Assembly (NCBI GenBank): GCA_015680635.1
Contig: JAABOA010000053.1
Coordinates: forward strand, 2,222 to 30,123
DNA from: Lunasporangiospora selenospora
Taxonomy: Eukaryota > Mortierellomycota > Mortierellomycetes > Mortierellales > Mortierellaceae
Direction: 5' to 3'
DNA length: 27,902 bases
The position numbers were made by a program, and so were the translations under genes. The notes under the pieces are model-generated. The model was not told the DNA's origin, ran no database searches, and saw only the letters and a list, made by a program, of their open reading frames with translations. Shown piece by piece: positions 1 to 9,531 of this stretch (the first letter of the stretch is position 1; each line of letters begins with the position of its first letter).

Positions 1-138
1 CTTCTATGCAATGCGGCTCTGGGCCACCCGTCACTCACGACGTGCGGACGCAACAAGAGAGGGAGATGCTCCCCAAGAAGGCAACTCCTACACGAGGGAG
101 GGATGGGGAGATGTCTCGTCTCTCTTCCTTTCCATATC

Positions 139-696
139 TTAGAGCAGGAAAACGGTCGAAGCCATGGCCACGGCACCAAGGCAAGCCGCCTTGCCCATAA
201 GAGTTCTTGGGGCGGCTCCGCTTTTTTCAGACGGTGTCGAAGAACCTTGTCCGTTTCCATTGCTGCTTCCACCATTGTTCGAACCTCCGGGGTTGCTTGA
301 TCCTCCAGGCGCTGTGACATTAAATCGACCAGAATAGGCATTGTTTGGGCTCAAGAGCAACTGCAACGCGTAGATACCCGGCTTTGTGTCCGCAGGGACC
401 GTCCAGACAAGATTTCCAACGGACTGACTGCAGTCGATTGTTCCGACTTTCTTGACGTAGAAGGCATTGCTGATGTTGTTCGAGTCCATAAAGTCAACCT
501 CGGTTGCGTTTGGAGTCGCAGAGGTAAGCGTGCTGGGAGCCGTGCAGGCCATTGTCCAAGAAAAGGTCTGGTTTGTTCCAGCCTCGTACGAGATACTATC
601 ACCCACTGGTTGCGTGAACGAGATATGGGTAAGGCCCTGGGCCGAGATAGTCGAGGCCATGGCAAGCGTGGCAAGAGCGAGGATTGACTTGTACAT
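139..696 (-). CDS. Secreted GPI-anchored Kre9/Knh1-type cell-wall protein
   Basis: Single-exon gene of 185 residues. Residues 1-19 form a signal peptide (MYKSILALATLAMASTISA). Residues about 25-130 look like the Ig-like N-terminal domain of the Kre9/Knh1 family: an early ITFTQP-like strand (ISFTQPVGDSISYEAG), a central FSW, and a closing PGIYALQLL...YSGRFNVT. Cys51 and Cys89 could pair. N-glycosylation sequons lie at Asn42, 63, 74 and 126. Residues 131-160 are a Gly/Ser/Asn-rich stalk, and a C-terminal hydrophobic tail (ACLGAVAMASTVFLL) fits a GPI-attachment signal. Family members are extracellular wall or plasma-membrane proteins, and yeast KRE9/KNH1 are linked to beta-1,6-glucan. A precise role here is not shown. 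The gene diverges from the mpaB-type gene at 1787, and a purine-rich tract lies 120-175 nt upstream of its start. Confidence 0.88.
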   Translation of the reverse strand: MYKSILALATLAMASTISAQGLTHISFTQPVGDSISYEAGTNQTFSWTMACTAPSTLTSATPNATEVDFMDSNNISNAFYVKKVGTIDCSQSVGNLVWTVPADTKPGIYALQLLLSPNNAYSGRFNVTAPGGSSNPGGSNNGGSSNGNGQGSSTPSEKSGAAPRTLMGKAACLGAVAMASTVFLL

Positions 697-815
697 GATA
701 GTAACGGGGTGGGGTCGAAGTTCTTTTGTGCAAGTGTGTCAGTGGTGGGAGTGGGTGAAAAGGATATGGCACACAAGCGAGGAAGAGTGAAGGTTTGAAG
801 TTTTGAGTGGAGTGG

Positions 816-870
816 AGATGAGAAAGAGAGAAGGAGAAAGAGAAAGAGAAAGAGAAAGGGATAAGCGAGA
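816..870. repeat. GA-rich tract (AGAGAA units) upstream of the GPI-protein gene
   Basis: Nearly pure purine stretch on the plus strand with several AGAGAA/AAAGAG units, so the gene starting at 696 sees a CT-rich tract about 120-175 nt before its ATG. Similar tracts occur before three other genes in the window. It could be a promoter or 5'-leader element, or only a microsatellite. Confidence 0.75.
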
Positions 871-1650
871 AAAGGAGCGAATGCGAACGAAGGACGAAAA
901 GGCGCAATGGCAGTCCTGTATCGCTTTTATTGTTCTGACAGGAGAGGCATGGTCTTGCCCCGGGGGGCCAGCATCAGTAGACTCACTCCTAGGCCGCACT
1001 GGCAACGCGTGGAGTAGAGTTCAGTGCAGTACAAATGATAAGTGGGTACAAAGAAGGGGAGGGGCAGGGTAGGAGAGAGGGGTGGGGGAAAGGAGGGAGC
1101 TCAGTAACAGACGAAGGGGACACACGCCGAATACAGAAGGGAGCAATAGCAGGAGCGTTTCGGTGGTCATTCTTTGTTCTTTTTTTACGCGGCACGAGCA
1201 GGTCCTTTGGTCCTCAACCCTTGAACACACTGTCTGGGCTTGCAGGCATGCAGCAAGTGCACAGTCCGACTCGCTGGCCAAGCTCCGGTGTGTGCGGCAG
1301 GAGAGGGCTGCCAAGGGTGACGGAGACAGGAGACGCTGCATGGCTCACAGAGCGGCTGCAAAGCTCAAAGACACCTGGCTCCTGACCACGTACTGTACCC
1401 TCTGTCGCGGCCCTTGGCTGGTCGTGTCGTGCAAGGAGGCCATTATTCAAGGGAGGGAGCATCGGCAACCAGAGCAGCTACTCTCGCCAAGCCCCGCCGC
1501 CTCCAAGTCGTCACGCGTCTCTGAGTATTCCCGCTGTAATGAACCAACTACTCTTCCAATTCACAGTCCCTTGGGTGCTCCCTTGTCCCCGCAAAATATG
1601 CACAGCTTGCCCGCGTCTTGACGGTCAAGAGATAATCAAAGCAAGCGGCC
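871..1650. other. Intergenic core between divergent genes, no gene recognised
   Basis: About 780 bases between the two GA tracts of the divergent promoters. Open frames exist on both strands, the longest being 179 codons on the plus strand at 1082-1621. Their products are compositionally odd (Arg/Ser/Cys-rich) and show no domain, signal peptide or splice pattern that I recognise. The stretch is GC-rich. ACGCGT hexamers occur near 1004 and 1513, but I cannot tie them to a function. Confidence 0.6.

Positions 1651-1692
<42 letters not shown>
1651..1692. repeat. (GA)n microsatellite upstream of the mpaB-type gene
   Basis: Nearly perfect GA dinucleotide run with one AAAG interruption. It ends about 95 nt before the ATG at 1787, so it is probably in the core promoter or 5' leader. 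On this gene's sense strand it reads GA, whereas the tracts before the minus-strand genes read CT on their sense strands. Confidence 0.85.
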
Positions 1693-1694
<2 letters not shown>

Positions 1695-1786
1695 CAAACA
1701 GATGGGCAGGGAGAAGTAACCCCTCGTCCCTGCATTCTGCATCTTGCCTGATCTCTCCATCCTCTTCACCCCCATTCATCCTTCTA

Positions 1787-3155
1787 ATGGAGTCACTCTT
1801 TACCCTCATTCTAGCTCATCCACTCGCCAAATATGTGGTTGTGCTCGTCGTCTATGTTTCATTTGTGCGGCACCAGAGGTACAGACGCATCAAGGCCCTG
1901 CTCCACAAATATCCTGACCCGGAGATACCACTCCGTGACCTCGACGTTGCCACGGAGGTGCTGTCCGCCGTCCGCGATTATGAGTTCCCCTTCACGTATG
2001 GGAATGGACTTGAGATTTCACTCCTCAGCACCTACGGGATTCCTTCAATCTCCGCCATTCTCGCTGCCACAGGCCAATTCAAGTGTGGGTACCTCAAACG
2101 CTCCGTAGACGGGACCTTGCTCCTCCAAGAATTGAATGAAGGCTATTCCCGAAACCAACTCCGGACCGCCCTTGACAAGGGCAGGAAGCCAGACAAAAAT
2201 GAGATTGAGAACGACCGGCTTCGAGCGGCAATTGCGATGGAGAGGATCAACTTTTTCCATAGGCAATACAACATCAAGCAAAGCGACTATCTCTACACGC
2301 TTGCTTTGTTCGCTGTAGGGCCCTTCCTGTGGATCGATCGCTTCGAGTGGCGCAAGTCGACTGACCTTGAGAAAAACGTAAGCGGGAGTATTTCGGCGTC
2401 TTGTCCAAGCTATGTTTGATGGACGCAGGGACATAGGAGATACTTTTTACTAACAAGGCACCGTTCTGGATTGGAAATATAGGCTAGCCTTGCCTTGTGG
2501 GCAGCACAAGGAGAGAAAATGGGGATTCAAAATATTCCCAAGACCTTTGAAGATTTCGTTGCACTTGTAGAAGTAATGATCCCACATCCTTTACTGCCAA
2601 AGTTCTGCTAGAAGTGACAATAATACTGGTACTAATTGACGTTCTTTTTTTCTTGCATATCCTCCCATTCACGCCTTTGTGTATTCTCTGTAATAACAAA
2701 AAACAAAAAACAAAAAACAAAAATAGGAGTATGAGAGAGAATACATGGTTTATGCAAAGTCCAACACAGTGATTGCTGAGGCATTCACAAAACACTATCT
2801 CACGCAGTACTCCTCACCCTACCATGAGTTTGTACGCCAGATCCTCGCCGCACTTTTCTCAGACCGACTTCGGGGAGCTTTCAAGGCTGCATCTGCATCC
2901 TGGAAGATAAAATGGATCATCCATAGCTTTATGTGGCTCCGAGCCTTGGTTCTTCAGAATTTTATGCTGCCGCGCAAGTATCCACAGGTCCAGACAGCAT
3001 TGAGGGCCAACAAAGATGGGAAATACGTGCCGCGATTCAATGTGTTTGAAGCCCTCTACCCTCAGGGCTATAACATTGAGGACCTCGGTCCAGAGAAATT
3101 TCTAGGAAAGAACCCAGCTTCTCTCGAATCCTTGAAAAGCAAAAAAAGGTCATAA
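1787..3155 (+). CDS. mpaB/rubber-oxygenase-domain membrane protein (DUF2236 type)
   Basis: Three exons (1787-2377, 2483-2572, 2727-3155) join in phase 0 to a 369-residue protein. Residues 10-28 form an N-terminal membrane segment (AKYVVVLVVYVSFV). The body follows the fungal mpaB/mpaB'/rubber-oxygenase family: GTLLLQEL near 110, MERINFFHRQY at 151-161, DYLYTLALF near 167, WIDRFEWR near 182, then MGIQNIP and EYEREYMV across the exon 2/3 junction. Members are ER-associated; MpaB acts in mycophenolic-acid oxidative cleavage and related Lcp proteins are haem oxygenases. His158 is a candidate ligand by inference only. Intron 1 has GTAAGC and a CTAAC branch site. In intron 2 the acceptor could be TAG at 2726 or GAG at 2729, a one-residue difference. 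Substrate unknown. Confidence 0.85.
2691..2726 (+). repeat. ACAAAAA heptamer repeats abutting a 3' splice site
   Basis: About four copies of a 7-nt A-rich unit run directly into the TAG acceptor of intron 2 of the mpaB-type gene. The usual pyrimidine stretch lies further upstream, at about 2641-2690. Confidence 0.8.
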
Positions 3156-3204
3156 GATCATTATAGCCCGCCTCAAAAGAGATGCAAATGTAGATATTGT
3201 CGAG

Positions 3205-3210
3205 AATAAA
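3205..3210 (+). terminator. AATAAA poly(A) signal of the mpaB-type gene
   Basis: Canonical AATAAA hexamer 50 nt after the stop codon at 3155, on the sense strand. Confidence 0.6.
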
Positions 3211-3469
3211 GAAGAGAAAAGTTGGTAACTTGATCCTAATTGGCGATATACCGCACACTTGCTCTTGCTCTCAGCCATCCTTCGCTCGTTCGAGCTCTCC
3301 CTGATGCAGGCCGTACCCAAGCCATCCAATCTTGCCTGAAAGGAGGTCAGGAGTCATAGGAAACGCCTATGCTGAGTTCAACCCTGACCCCACCAAATGT
3401 CCGACTCTTCCTCCTTTTTTTTCCCTTTCTTTCTCTTTCGGATCCTTGTGTGTCCCATCGCCGGAAGCG

Positions 3470-3547
3470 CCCTTCCTGAGATCTTTTTGTTCACACGTCA
3501 GTCTCCCTTCCTAAGATCTTTTTATTCACACGTCGGTCTCCCTTCCT
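3470..3547 (+). repeat. Tandem 35-bp repeat upstream of the small secreted gene
   Basis: Two adjacent 35-nt copies (3470-3504 and 3505-3539) differ at three positions. The first 8 nt (CCCTTCCT) recur a third time at 3540. Each copy contains GAGATCTTTTT or AAGATCTTTTT and a TTCACACGTC core. The array ends about 60 nt before the ATG at 3609, so it is probably in the promoter or 5' leader. Confidence 0.85.
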
Positions 3548-3608
3548 CTCCTTTTCACCTTCTGACCAGCCCTAAGCAGACGTCCTTATTGTCACCGTCA
3601 TCATCAGC

Positions 3609-3812
3609 ATGCGTTCACTAACGGCCGCCATCTTCATTGCCCTCGTCGCCCTGGCTATCACCAGTCAAACCTTTGCAGTCCCCCACACTTCGTCTCGGCG
3701 GCTCACAAAGCGACGCGGCTTCAGTCAACCTAACCCTAAGGGTGGTGATGGATCCTTTAACGGAGGCCATGGCACCAGGACTGGAAGCGGACCTGGAGGT
3801 AACCGTCCCTAA
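3609..3812 (+). CDS. Small secreted pre-pro-peptide-like protein, 67 residues
   Basis: Single-exon open frame with a textbook signal peptide (MRSLTAAIFIALVALAITSQTFA, residues 1-23). A short Ser/Arg-rich pro-like stretch follows and ends in Leu-Thr-Lys-Arg (32-35), a Kex2-type dibasic site. The remaining 32 residues are cationic and Gly/Asn/Pro-rich (GDGSFNGGHG, GPGGNRP), with no cysteines. I do not recognise a family. By structure it could be a secreted or wall peptide, a Kex2-processed peptide or a small effector-like protein. It is supported by the signal peptide, the CT-rich and repeat-bearing leader upstream and an AATAAA at 3965. A donor-like GGTAAC lies at the end of the frame, so a spliced longer form is possible. 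It converges with the calpain gene. Confidence 0.6.
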   Translation: MRSLTAAIFIALVALAITSQTFAVPHTSSRRLTKRRGFSQPNPKGGDGSFNGGHGTRTGSGPGGNRP

Positions 3813-3900
3813 AGTCATAGCCACCGGAGAAGGATCTACCACCAATCCCGATAAGGAGAGATCCACCACAGAAGACACCTTTGTCGGAAACCCGACCCCC

Positions 3901-3922
3901 CCTTTCCTTTCCTTTCCTTTCC
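3901..3922 (+). repeat. (CTTTC)n pentanucleotide repeat in a 3' UTR
   Basis: About four CTTTC units lie 90 nt after the stop of the small secreted gene, between it and its poly(A) signal. Confidence 0.8.
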
Positions 3923-3964
3923 TATCAGGAAAACACCGACAGACCAGACCAGAACAACAACAAT

Positions 3965-3970
3965 AATAAA
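3965..3970 (+). terminator. AATAAA poly(A) signal of the small secreted gene
   Basis: AATAAA hexamer 153 nt downstream of the stop at 3812, on the sense strand. It supports a real transcript that ends before the convergent calpain gene (stop at 4160). Confidence 0.55.
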
Positions 3971-4159
3971 GTGACAAGGGCCTTCAGCTTGCATCGTCTG
4001 TTTTCACTACTCCTTTCCCAACTCGTTTATGCAAAAGTGTCTAAGATTTAGAGTCGAGGAAAGAGACTCGGAACCGGAAGAATTATCCAGGCCCCATGCT
4101 TTTTTTTTTCATGCCTGGCCAAGACTCTTGACCACCCGGGTTCTCTCTTTTTTAACACC

Positions 4160-7100
4160 TCATCCGTACCCGGGGTGAGAGGTAGAACTCGATCCTGTTC
4201 CTGTGGTCCCTGTGGTGGATCCGTTCCTGAGATGTCGCCGGAATCTGGAAGACGGCCGAGGATATCCCCCAGCATAGGTCGATTCGGGTGGAGACAATGT
4301 TGGCGAGGTGGATCCAGCTGAGGAAATAGATAATGATCGAATCGAACTTGGTCCACCATCGCCACCGTATCCACCGCCACTACTTCCATCTCCACCCACA
4401 CTGGCTGTAGCCGCTGCCGCTCCTCCTCCTGGCTCAATGTCCAAAGTCCGATCACTGTATGCATACAACATGAATTTGCCTGCCACGCCTGGATACAATG
4501 TCGAGACGACAATTAGGTAGCCATACTGATTTGGCAAGAGTGTGGTGGCTTCTGTTGCAACTCCTTGTGGGACCGAGGTATAGGGTCCAGACGAGGATAC
4601 TTCTCGGCCCAACACGCCTTCGTCCAAGCGCTCAAAGATTGTCACATTGATCTTTGGCATCGGATTGGTCATCTCTGGTGTCTGAAGCCGTACCCTGTTG
4701 ACGTCCCCACAAAAAGTATAGAGTCATTAGTTCCACTGTAGGTATTAGGCAGTAAGCAGTACACTAGGGGCTATCGGTTAACTTACATAAATGTGGTCAT
4801 TTCGGTAATAGTCACCAGGAAGTGAGGGTTTCGGGCATAGCCGATACTTTGATGATGATGCCAACCCATAGCGCTCACTCCCAAGACCCATTCACCTCTT
4901 AGTATCTTTTTGAACATTCCCTATAATCACGTCGCGTCAATAGAGCAAAGCATCAGTACAATCCAAAGATGTTACTTCTGAGGACTATTATGATCATGGA
5001 ACGGAAACAAGACTGGAAAAAAAAAAAGACTTACTGCGCCCTCTATTGGTATCGGCATGAGTGACAAGTCAATATGCGACTGCATCGTGATTTTGTATTT
5101 TCCAATTTGTCCAGGCTCAAATGTCGAGACCACAAGGGTATACTGCCCAGCTATTGAATATTTGGAAATCAAAATACAGAGAACCAGAAGCGTAAAGGTC
5201 AATACGGAGTGAGCGAGAAAACACCCGCAACACAATAGCAAAAGATATGTGAAATAAACATACGCCGCAGGTCCGGCGCTTCACAGTAGCAGAACCCATG
5301 CCGATACTCTCCTGACTGAGCGACAATATCCTTGGTCCATACACTAGAGAGGTGATAAAAGAAAAGAGTTAGTGATAACACTTGACCCATGGAGAGGTCG
5401 CAGTATTTAAGTCGTGTTTCTCATGTACCATGAAATGCGCTTGCCCTGAGAGTTCACAAGCTGAACGTGAGATGCAAGGTCCTTGGGTGATTCCATCATA
5501 AATAGAACAGAGGTTGTGGTTTGTGGCGCGGGCAGAACAGGGACAACAAGGCGATACTGGGGGTTGTTCATGAATCCTGCGTGGTAACTATTTCCTCCTG
5601 CCGTTTCTCTAGTCCATTCTCCGTCAATCTAAGGCGAGACGAAGAAAAGAAGTTATTAGAGCGACTAGAGCAGATATGGGGGCACACCAAGTTAACATTT
5701 TCATCATAGGACGCAAGAATTTACCTTCTTCTCTATAGGATATTTGTTGGGTATCTCTCGCATCTCGAACTCACAGATTGCATAGGCTCTTAGGGTAAAG
5801 TGGAGATCTCTTGTCTTGAGGTGTTGTGACAGGACAATGGTGTATTCGTTCTGTCCTGGTGGTACCTCGAAGCGGACTAAAATATGCGGACTGTTGACGT
5901 ACATGCCCTTGATCAGAGTGTTGCCTTCGTAATAAATCCGGGTGCCAATACGGCCAGGATCCGAGACTTGTAGGAGCGACGCGCTTGACTTTTGAGACTT
6001 GAGCGAGCCTGGGGTCTTTGGGAGGGGCGTTGTCGATATCGAAGGTGACGAAGTTGCCGAGCCAGGGGTGACTGGTGGAGGTGAAAGTAGCAATGAAGTG
6101 TAGCCGGGCTGTTTTTTGACGTCAAAGACATGAAGGGTAATATAGTCGCGGTTTTCTTCTGTAACAGTTACGTGCTTTGACAGTAATAGCCAGATAAAGC
6201 AAGGTCGAGTACCCTTCACATTTGTAAAGAGTGAGAATTGAGGATTATATCCGAGAGTGTACTTGTCCTGTTTCGGGCCATGGTTCCATGGCCATGGGCT
6301 ATTTTGAATCATGGTATCATGAATTAAGTTCCTAATACTGATTAGTACTCATTGTCGCCAAGGATGAACGTGTGATCCGAGAAAAATTAAATACAAAGGA
6401 GTAGCCTTTCTGTAAGAAAACAAGTGGCGAGTGCATAACCTGCTTTTGTCGGGCAACTTACGCGTGAATAACGGCTCGATAAGTTAGCGTTTCCAGGTTC
6501 CAGTTTATATGAATAGTATCGAAGTTGGAACACACAGAATCGTAATCAATCCAGAAAATGCCATCATCGTTTTTGAGCGCTGCAAACTGGTCATAGTTGA
6601 GTTCGTTCTTCAGTTCCTCGGTCCAATGTTCGGCATCCAGATGACTGAAGGGTCCCTTCCATCTCTTGTGGCTCCATGGGTTTTTGACTTGTAACAGGCG
6701 AAGACCCTGTACCTCTTTAAGCTCAAGTACTGCATAGGCGTGAGTCGGTACAAGGCCCATCTGGTCTGCAACTTCATCCGACATTTGTCCTGTGGCAATA
6801 GTAACGAGCGCCACACCTAAAAAAAAAAAAAAGGTAACGGTTACCATTTCCGGATGCGATATGAATGTCAGAAGTCAGGCGGACTCGGTCATCTTCGGTC
6901 ATAGTATTCCTGAAAAGGGTTCTTACCATTGCGCATTCCACTCATCATTCGTTTCCACTGCTTCTCTTTGTCAAAGTTGGCCTCATTAATAAAGATATGT
7001 TCAGGAATCCAACCAGTGAGTGCGCTAGACATAGGGTAAAGGCACCAAGTACATTCCACCGTGTAGTGGCAGGTAATGTGAATATTAGTCGTGTTTTCCA

Positions 7101-9335
7101 GCACAAGTTGTACTAGAAATAGAACCAGGAACTCAATTCTTTGACCTACTAAAGATCAATGCCGGAATTGGAGCCTGGAAAGTCGTAGCCTCCCATTAGC
7201 TTCATGTAGGCTTTCTCTACAATACTTGGCCAAAGCTCGTTCTTGTTGGTGGAGAACGTGCACATCAGGGTCCCTGACTTGGACACTGGAAGGTAGTCAT
7301 CCACAACTATTTGTAGTTGCGGAGAAAAATAAATCCCGAAAGAACCGGTTCAATAGAGAAGTGAGTAAAAGTCAGAGATGATGGAGTACCAGAAAGCTGT
7401 AAAAAACACCAGGTATTTCCCTCTCATAAATCCATACCAACACGTCGTGCAATGCCATTGAAGGTAAGCTTTACAAGGTATTTCCCGTGGGGGTTATAAC
7501 ATGGCTCGCCAAACTTGTTCTTTGGGTATATACAGGCTCGGATGAGCTAAAATAATGGAGTGGCGATGTTGAACGGTAAATAAGCATTAGAAATGCTGTC
7601 TCAAATGAATGATGTCCACAAGTAGCCTTGCCAGCAGTCCTCAACAAGTTCACTGTTCATATAACCGCATAAAGACAAACCTGTTTCTTCCACCGGCGTT
7701 CGTAGCTTGCACTGACACAAAGACTGGCGACAAACGAGCAGTCTGTCACAATATCCTGAACAATACTCGTGCTTGATATCAAACAAATCATTTTTGGGTT
7801 TTCCATAATCTGGGAGACTCGCCTCCAGGACCCAAACTTGGCAGTTTGTTTCTTTGATAATGCCAACATGCCGTCTGGATCGGTGAATGGGCCTTTCTCT
7901 CGCAAGATATCTTTGACATCCGAGTCACTCCAAGGATGATATTTCTTGTTGTTAATCAACATGGTTGTTCTAAGGACCTGTAGTTCCTGAGGTGTCAGTG
8001 TAGAGGGTCCAGCAATAACAGGTGCTGCTCCTGGTTTCGTTTCTATTTTCAAAACGTGTCAGATAAATCGTTGTCAGGACAGTCAAAGTGCAGAGTAAAA
8101 TCATCAGTGCATTTGAAAGATCTCGAAAAAAAAATAATGAACGTGGTGAGAAACGTACTTGTCAAAGGCACTGTCTTGGCTGATATTCCTTTAAGATCCT
8201 CTGCCTTGGACATGACTTCGCCGAGGCGTTGCTTCAGTGCTTCCTTTGCCTCTCCCTCAGGAGCAGCTATGGGCACGAGTGATTGATATTATTTAGACAC
8301 ACCTTTTTCGTCTCAATTGTACAATATCATTAGACAAAGCAGTGCCGTAATTTTGCACAAATGGTTCAATTTGTCCATGCATTTTACCTTTCCATGCTTG
8401 CCAAAAGAGATCAGCAGAGTCGGTAAAAAAGTCGAGTGCTCCTTGTTCGTGCTGTTTGTCGCATTCTGCTACACCCTGCTCATATGCAAACTATTGTCAA
8501 GTCACCAGTTTTGTGAAAATATAGAGGCGAAATCAGGTCCTCATTAGCCATTTGGGAGTGGTCTAGTGCTGGTTAGCTGGATGATGATTAGCCATAGTAT
8601 AATACGATACCTGTGCTTCTTGGGCGAGTCGTTCATGGTCGGGTAGTTCTCTGATATCTTTGAGTGTCGATATACTGTCGCTTCGAGATTCCCAGATAAA
8701 TTCAGCGCGCTTAGAGTACTGATCCAGTTTTCGGTTGACAAGATCACGTTCAGTTCCTAGAGGTATCACTAGTTCCGATACAGAGAGGGAAGTTAGGAGA
8801 TGGTGTGAGCAGGGGAATATTCAGGGCAAAAGTGCAAACAATTGCTTGGGCACTAGTACTGACGTTTTAGCAGTTTGTTGAAAATCTATTCCAATAGAGC
8901 ACAAACAGCCAGTTAGAATTTTGTCCAGGGTTTTTTTGTAGTCGTTGTTATGTTTGGCTCCTGCTGAATAATACAACTCTTTGCAATTACGACGCAAGCT
9001 GAACATACTTCGCACACTTCACAGTACAGCAGTCGGGCTGTGTGATGGTCCCCATTCGTGTCCTCCTGTACGGCTTGGACTGCTGATGAATAGGCATCGA
9101 TATAGAGCTCAGGGATAGAGTCCGATCGATTGTGTGGGTCGTTTCGATGGGATCGATCTGGCTCCTGGGCAGACAAAGCCCTAGGTCCAGTGGATGGGGC
9201 TTCGATCGAAAAGAGCTCAGGGTCGAGTTCCGAGTCTAGGGCAGGATCGAGGTCGAGGTCGAGGTCCACGTCAATGGCTGCGTCACCTCCCGTGTTCGGT
9301 TTCCCTGAAGGCGTAGGGAAGGGATAGGAGTCCAT
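4160..9335 (-). CDS. palB: Calpain-7/PalB/Rim13-family cysteine protease
   Basis: Sixteen exons join without a break into 1141 residues: 9335-9009, 8885-8864, 8756-8611, 8490-8388, 8266-8159, 8042-7681, 7546-7438, 7306-7150, 7024-6927, 6816-6462, 6298-5725, 5628-5429, 5343-5264, 5150-5035, 4920-4787, 4694-4160. Order: acidic N-terminus, MIT domain (about 80-165), a second MIT-like segment (166-227), calpain protease core, then calpain beta-sandwich units (from about 600, 788 and 920) and a Gly/Ser-rich tail. The catalytic triad is intact: Cys337 (DIVTDCSFVASL), His503 (GLVPTHAYAVL) and Asn523 (VKNPWSH). In ascomycetes PalB/Rim13 is recruited by ESCRT-III through its MIT region and cleaves PacC/Rim101 at alkaline pH. 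That role is inherited from the family. A Ser/Pro-rich insertion lies in exon 11. It is longer than human CAPN7 (about 813 residues). Symbol by orthology only. Confidence 0.93.
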
Positions 9336-9460
9336 TTGATATCGACTGAATTGGTCAGACTATTCAAGCGCGCTGAAGGCGGAGCACAGGAGCACAGGGT
9401 GAGAATGCGTTTGGGCGTTCTTGTGTGTGTATGTGTGCGTTTGTCTGTGAGAGACTGCAA

Positions 9461-9486
9461 GAAAGGAGAGAGAGAGAGAGATAAAA

Positions 9487-9524
<38 letters not shown>

Positions 9525-9531
9525 AACGAGA
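9461..9531. repeat. GA-rich microsatellite upstream of the calpain gene
   Basis: Two GA runs separated by ATAAAAAAAG, lying 126-196 nt upstream of the calpain ATG at 9335 (CT on that gene's sense strand). Confidence 0.85.

Noticed and set aside
275-290. GTTCGAAC resembling a tRNA T-loop
   Set aside because: It lies inside the Gly/Asn/Ser-rich coding part of the GPI protein, and no acceptor stem or anticodon arm can be drawn around it.
1082-1621. 179-codon plus-strand open frame between the divergent genes
   Set aside because: Arg/Ser/Cys-rich product without domain, signal peptide or intron pattern, in GC-rich intergenic DNA where long chance frames are expected. It lies in the promoter region of two supported genes.
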